Source of the DNA: Halococcus morrhuae DSM 1307
GTDB lineage: Archaea; Halobacteriota; Halobacteria; Halobacteriales; Halococcaceae
Assembly: GCF_000336695.1 (NCBI RefSeq)
Contig: NZ_AOMC01000112.1
Location: forward strand, 1-33,776
Reading direction: 5' to 3'
DNA: 33,776 nucleotides
Below, in pieces: positions 31,815-33,776 of the stretch. How positions within the stretch are numbered: the first letter of the stretch is position 1; each line of letters begins with the position of its first letter. The notes under the pieces were generated by a model. The model was not told the origin of the DNA. It searched no databases and saw only the letters and a program-made list of their open reading frames with translations. The position numbers and the translations under genes are program-made.

Positions 31815-32345
31815 ATGGACGAGCTGTTCGCACCGTGGCGCATCGACTGGGTCGAGCGCGACGGCGACGCCGATGGCTGTCCGTTCTGCGTGCTCCCCGA
31901 TCGCGACGCCGACCGTGACTCGCGGATCGTCGCCCGGAGTGAACACGCCTTCTGCCTGCTGAACAACGCCCCTTACAACCCGGGTCACGCGATGGTGATC
32001 CCCTACCGACACACCGGCGTCTACGGCGAGCTCACGGAGGCGGAACTGCTCGACCTGTCGCGACTCACCCAGCGGACGCTGCGGGCGATCGAGGACGGGC
32101 TCGGCCCCGACGGCGCGAACACCGGGATGAATCTCGGCGATTCGGCTGGCGGCTCGATCGACGATCACCTGCACCGACACGTGGTGCCGCGCTGGAACGG
32201 TGACACCAACTTCATGCCGGTCATCGACGAGACGCAGGTTATCGTCGAGGCGATCGACGACACCTACGAGCACCTCCACGCGGCCTTCGCCGATCAGGAG
32301 GGCACCCGTGTCGACGACCCCGACGATGCGGTCCGCATCGTGTAG
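31815..32345 (+). CDS. HIT family protein, Ap4A-phosphorylase-like
   Basis: A 176-residue HIT protein of the longer, Ap4A-phosphorylase-like branch. It begins MDELFAPWRIDWVERDGDAD, has a C22-x2-C25 pair (CPFC), the conserved NNAPYNPGHAMVIPYRH and the histidine triad H118-L-H120-R-H122 in DDHLHRHVVPRWNGDTNFMPV. The W-N-G-D-x-N-F-M-P tail after the triad distinguishes this branch from the Hint-type protein at 280-705. It probably cleaves diadenosine polyphosphates or adenylylated compounds; the activity is inferred. It is followed after 38 bp by the CDF transporter on the same strand. Confidence 0.93.
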   Translation: MDELFAPWRIDWVERDGDADGCPFCVLPDRDADRDSRIVARSEHAFCLLNNAPYNPGHAMVIPYRHTGVYGELTEAELLDLSRLTQRTLRAIEDGLGPDGANTGMNLGDSAGGSIDDHLHRHVVPRWNGDTNFMPVIDETQVIVEAIDDTYEHLHAAFADQEGTRVDDPDDAVRIV

Positions 32346-32383
32346 GCCGAAGCGTCTTTGCGTGCGCTCGTCAACGTCCAGTG

Positions 32384-33343
32384 ATGAGTCGTGCGGGCGC
32401 GGTTCGGCGGATCGGTCTCGTCGTTCTCGCGGCGAACGTCGTTCTCGCCGCCGCGAAGGGCTGGGTCTGGCTCGAAACGGGGAGCCTCGCGGTCGGCTCG
32501 GAGGCCGCCAACAGCCTCGTCGATGCCGTCTACGCCACCGTCGTTCTCGGGGGTCTCTATCTCACGACCCGGCCGCCCGACAGCGAGCACCCCCATGGCC
32601 ACGAGCGTATCGAACCGTTCGTCGCGCTCGCCATCGCGCTCGGCATCTTCCTGACCGGTGGCACGGTGCTCTGGCAGTCGATGACGGCGATCCTCTCTGA
32701 TACCGTGACCGCCACCGAGAGTCCGATCGCCATCGCGGTGCTCGCCGGCGCGGCGATCGCGAAGGCCGGTCTCTACCGCTACTCCCTGTCGGCCAGTCGC
32801 ACCCACGACTCGCCGGCGCTCGCGGCGACCGCGCTCGACAACCGCAACGACGTGCTCACCGCTGGCGCAGCGCTCGTCGGCGTACTCGGCGCACGCTTTG
32901 GGGTTCCGCTGCTCGATCCGCTCGCGGCGGCGCTCGTCTCCATCGGTATCCTCTACACCGGGATCGAGGTCGTCCGCGACAACGTGCCCTATCTCGTCGG
33001 TGGCGCACCCTCCGAGGCCCTCCAGCGGCGCATTCTCCGGCGCGCGCTCGCCCATCCCGACGTCGAGGGTGCCCACGACGTCATCGCCCACTACGTGGGT
33101 CCGGAGATCGACGTGAGCATCCACATCGAGGTCGAGGGGGATCGCACACTCAGGGAGGCCCACGACATCGAGAGCGCGATCGTCGCGTCGATCCAGGCAC
33201 TCGACCCTGTCGACGACGTGTTCGTTCATATCGATCCGAAGGAACTCGGCGAGTGGAAACGCGATCCCGACGCCGACAGACTGGTTCGCGGGACCGACGA
33301 ACGACCGGACGACGAATCGAACGTCGATCGCGGTCCTGGTTGA
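32384..33343 (+). CDS. Cation diffusion facilitator (CDF) family transporter
   Basis: A 319-residue metal/proton antiporter with about six membrane helices (residues 8-200) and a C-terminal cytoplasmic ferredoxin-like domain (about 205-290, DVSIHIEVEGDRTLREAHDI). The loop motif EHPHGHERIE (H69, H71, H73) is a CDF signature. The transport site would comprise N43 and D47 in helix 2 (ANSLVD) and D152 and D156 in helix 5 (LDNRND), which differs from the His-containing zinc type; the metal is not assigned. The domain VFVHIDP near 281 is also family-typical. The ATG at 32384 is chosen over the GTG at 32381 by codon preference. It is probably co-transcribed with the HIT gene. Confidence 0.92.
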   Translation: MSRAGAVRRIGLVVLAANVVLAAAKGWVWLETGSLAVGSEAANSLVDAVYATVVLGGLYLTTRPPDSEHPHGHERIEPFVALAIALGIFLTGGTVLWQSMTAILSDTVTATESPIAIAVLAGAAIAKAGLYRYSLSASRTHDSPALAATALDNRNDVLTAGAALVGVLGARFGVPLLDPLAAALVSIGILYTGIEVVRDNVPYLVGGAPSEALQRRILRRALAHPDVEGAHDVIAHYVGPEIDVSIHIEVEGDRTLREAHDIESAIVASIQALDPVDDVFVHIDPKELGEWKRDPDADRLVRGTDERPDDESNVDRGPG

Positions 33344-33651
33344 TCGCTTTTTCCGAACCTGATCCACATGCTGCGGTCGGCGCGCGCTCGCGTCCGGCGA
33401 GAGCGATAGCGAACGCCGGACGCGGATCGGCGTGCGAGGGATGAGCGAACGACCGAAGGGAGTGAGCGAATCGGTTGGGGAGGTATGTGGGCGGTGCGGG
33501 GCGGTAGCGGTCTCTCACTGTTGTCAGGACTCGTCGTCAAATCGATTGCCATCAGATCGACTACTGCCGTCGAATCGGTTGCTATCGAATCAAACTCACG
33601 AAAATCGTCACTCCCCGGAAACCAGCGAAACGTTTCGTCTCCAAAATCACC
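33344..33651. repeat. Gene-free gap with a hairpin and repeat-like sequence (copy D)
   Basis: This 308-bp gap between convergent genes has no credible ORF. It contains a perfect 10-bp inverted repeat, GCGTCCGGCG (33390-33399) and CGCCGGACGC (33414-33423), with a 14-nt loop. Around 33441-33470, ATGAGCGAACGACCGAAGGG resembles, on the opposite strand, the CTCCCTTCGGTCG blocks of copies A and B. The right half (33520-33650) is more AT-rich and unremarkable. Confidence 0.5.
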
Positions 33652-33776
33652 CTAGGCAGGTTTACCGAAGGCGTATACGGTGTTCTGGCCCGTGATCTCG
33701 ACGTCGACGAGATCGCCGGGTTCGACGCCGTAGCCGGGTGCATCCTGGATGATGACCTGTCGATAGGCCTCGTCGT
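33652..33776 (-). CDS. C-terminal TRAM domain of a probable tRNA methylthiotransferase (partial)
   Basis: The last 41 codons of a gene that enters from the right edge. The visible protein reads DEAYRQVIIQDAPGYGVEPG, then DLVDVEITGQNTVYAFGKPA before a TAG stop. This is a TRAM RNA-binding domain, and the TGQNTVYAFG-type ending is characteristic of archaeal MiaB-like enzymes that methylthiolate threonylcarbamoyladenosine at position 37 of tRNAs. The radical-SAM core that would prove it is outside the window; another TRAM-containing RNA enzyme is possible. Confidence 0.65.
   Translation of the reverse strand, partial: DEAYRQVIIQDAPGYGVEPGDLVDVEITGQNTVYAFGKPA

Overview
The window is about 34 kb of chromosomal DNA from an extremely halophilic archaeon (class Halobacteria). 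It is GC-rich, the predicted proteins are rich in Asp and Glu as expected for a salt-in lifestyle, and many genes have a TATA-like box 24-32 bp before the start codon, which implies leaderless or nearly leaderless mRNAs. The gene content is archaeal: TFB, PCNA, thermosome, archaeal ornithine-cyclodeaminase-family alanine dehydrogenase. The genus cannot be fixed from the sequence; a Halococcus-like organism is only a guess.

Layout. 1-6.3 kb: start of a TFB gene (cut by the window edge), a HIT protein, a family 4-type uracil-DNA glycosylase, isoleucyl-tRNA synthetase, PRPP synthetase and a beta-propeller-like protein. 6.3-13 kb: copy A of a dispersed intergenic repeat, a GlmM-type phosphohexomutase, a coiled-coil protein overlapping hisI, a PiT-like transporter and a CstA-family transporter. 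13-15.8 kb: an ArsA/Get3-like ATPase paired with a small helical protein, then a zinc ribbon, an SRPBCC protein and two small membrane proteins. 15.8-20.3 kb: upp, rlmE, pcna, repeat copy B, threonine ammonia-lyase, a small membrane protein and tRNA-Ser(GGA). 20.3-21.4 kb: an AT-richer patch beside the tRNA with a membrane-anchored helix-hairpin-helix protein and a decayed IS630-type transposase fragment. 21.4-26.6 kb: a conserved-looking protein, a thermosome subunit, a tandem pair of lipoproteins and alanine dehydrogenase. 26.6-33.8 kb: a bacterial-type leucyl-tRNA synthetase, a possible nuclease-fold protein, Hsp20, prephenate dehydratase, a zinc ribbon, a second HIT protein, a CDF transporter and the C-terminus of a TRAM-domain tRNA-modifying enzyme.

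Most genes are housekeeping: translation (ileS, leuS, tRNA-Ser, rlmE, the TRAM enzyme), nucleotide supply (prs feeds PRPP to upp and to histidine synthesis, where hisI acts), DNA replication and repair (pcna, uracil-DNA glycosylase), protein quality control (thermosome, Hsp20), amino-acid metabolism (ilvA, pheA, ala) and transport. Packing is tight: several convergent pairs share or abut stop codons, and two TATA boxes overlap the stop codon of the preceding gene.

I saw no CRISPR array, no recognisable defence island, no integrase and no replication origin. The most unusual material is non-coding: a dispersed repeat of several hundred bases present twice (A at 6340-6756 on the minus strand, B at 18206-18565 on the plus strand). 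Its leading T-run/GC-hairpin/A-run module also occurs alone after the thermosome gene. Less certain leads are a 27-codon ORF overlapping the PiT start, the ArsA-like gene pair, and a LeuRS with MSSSK in place of MSKSK.
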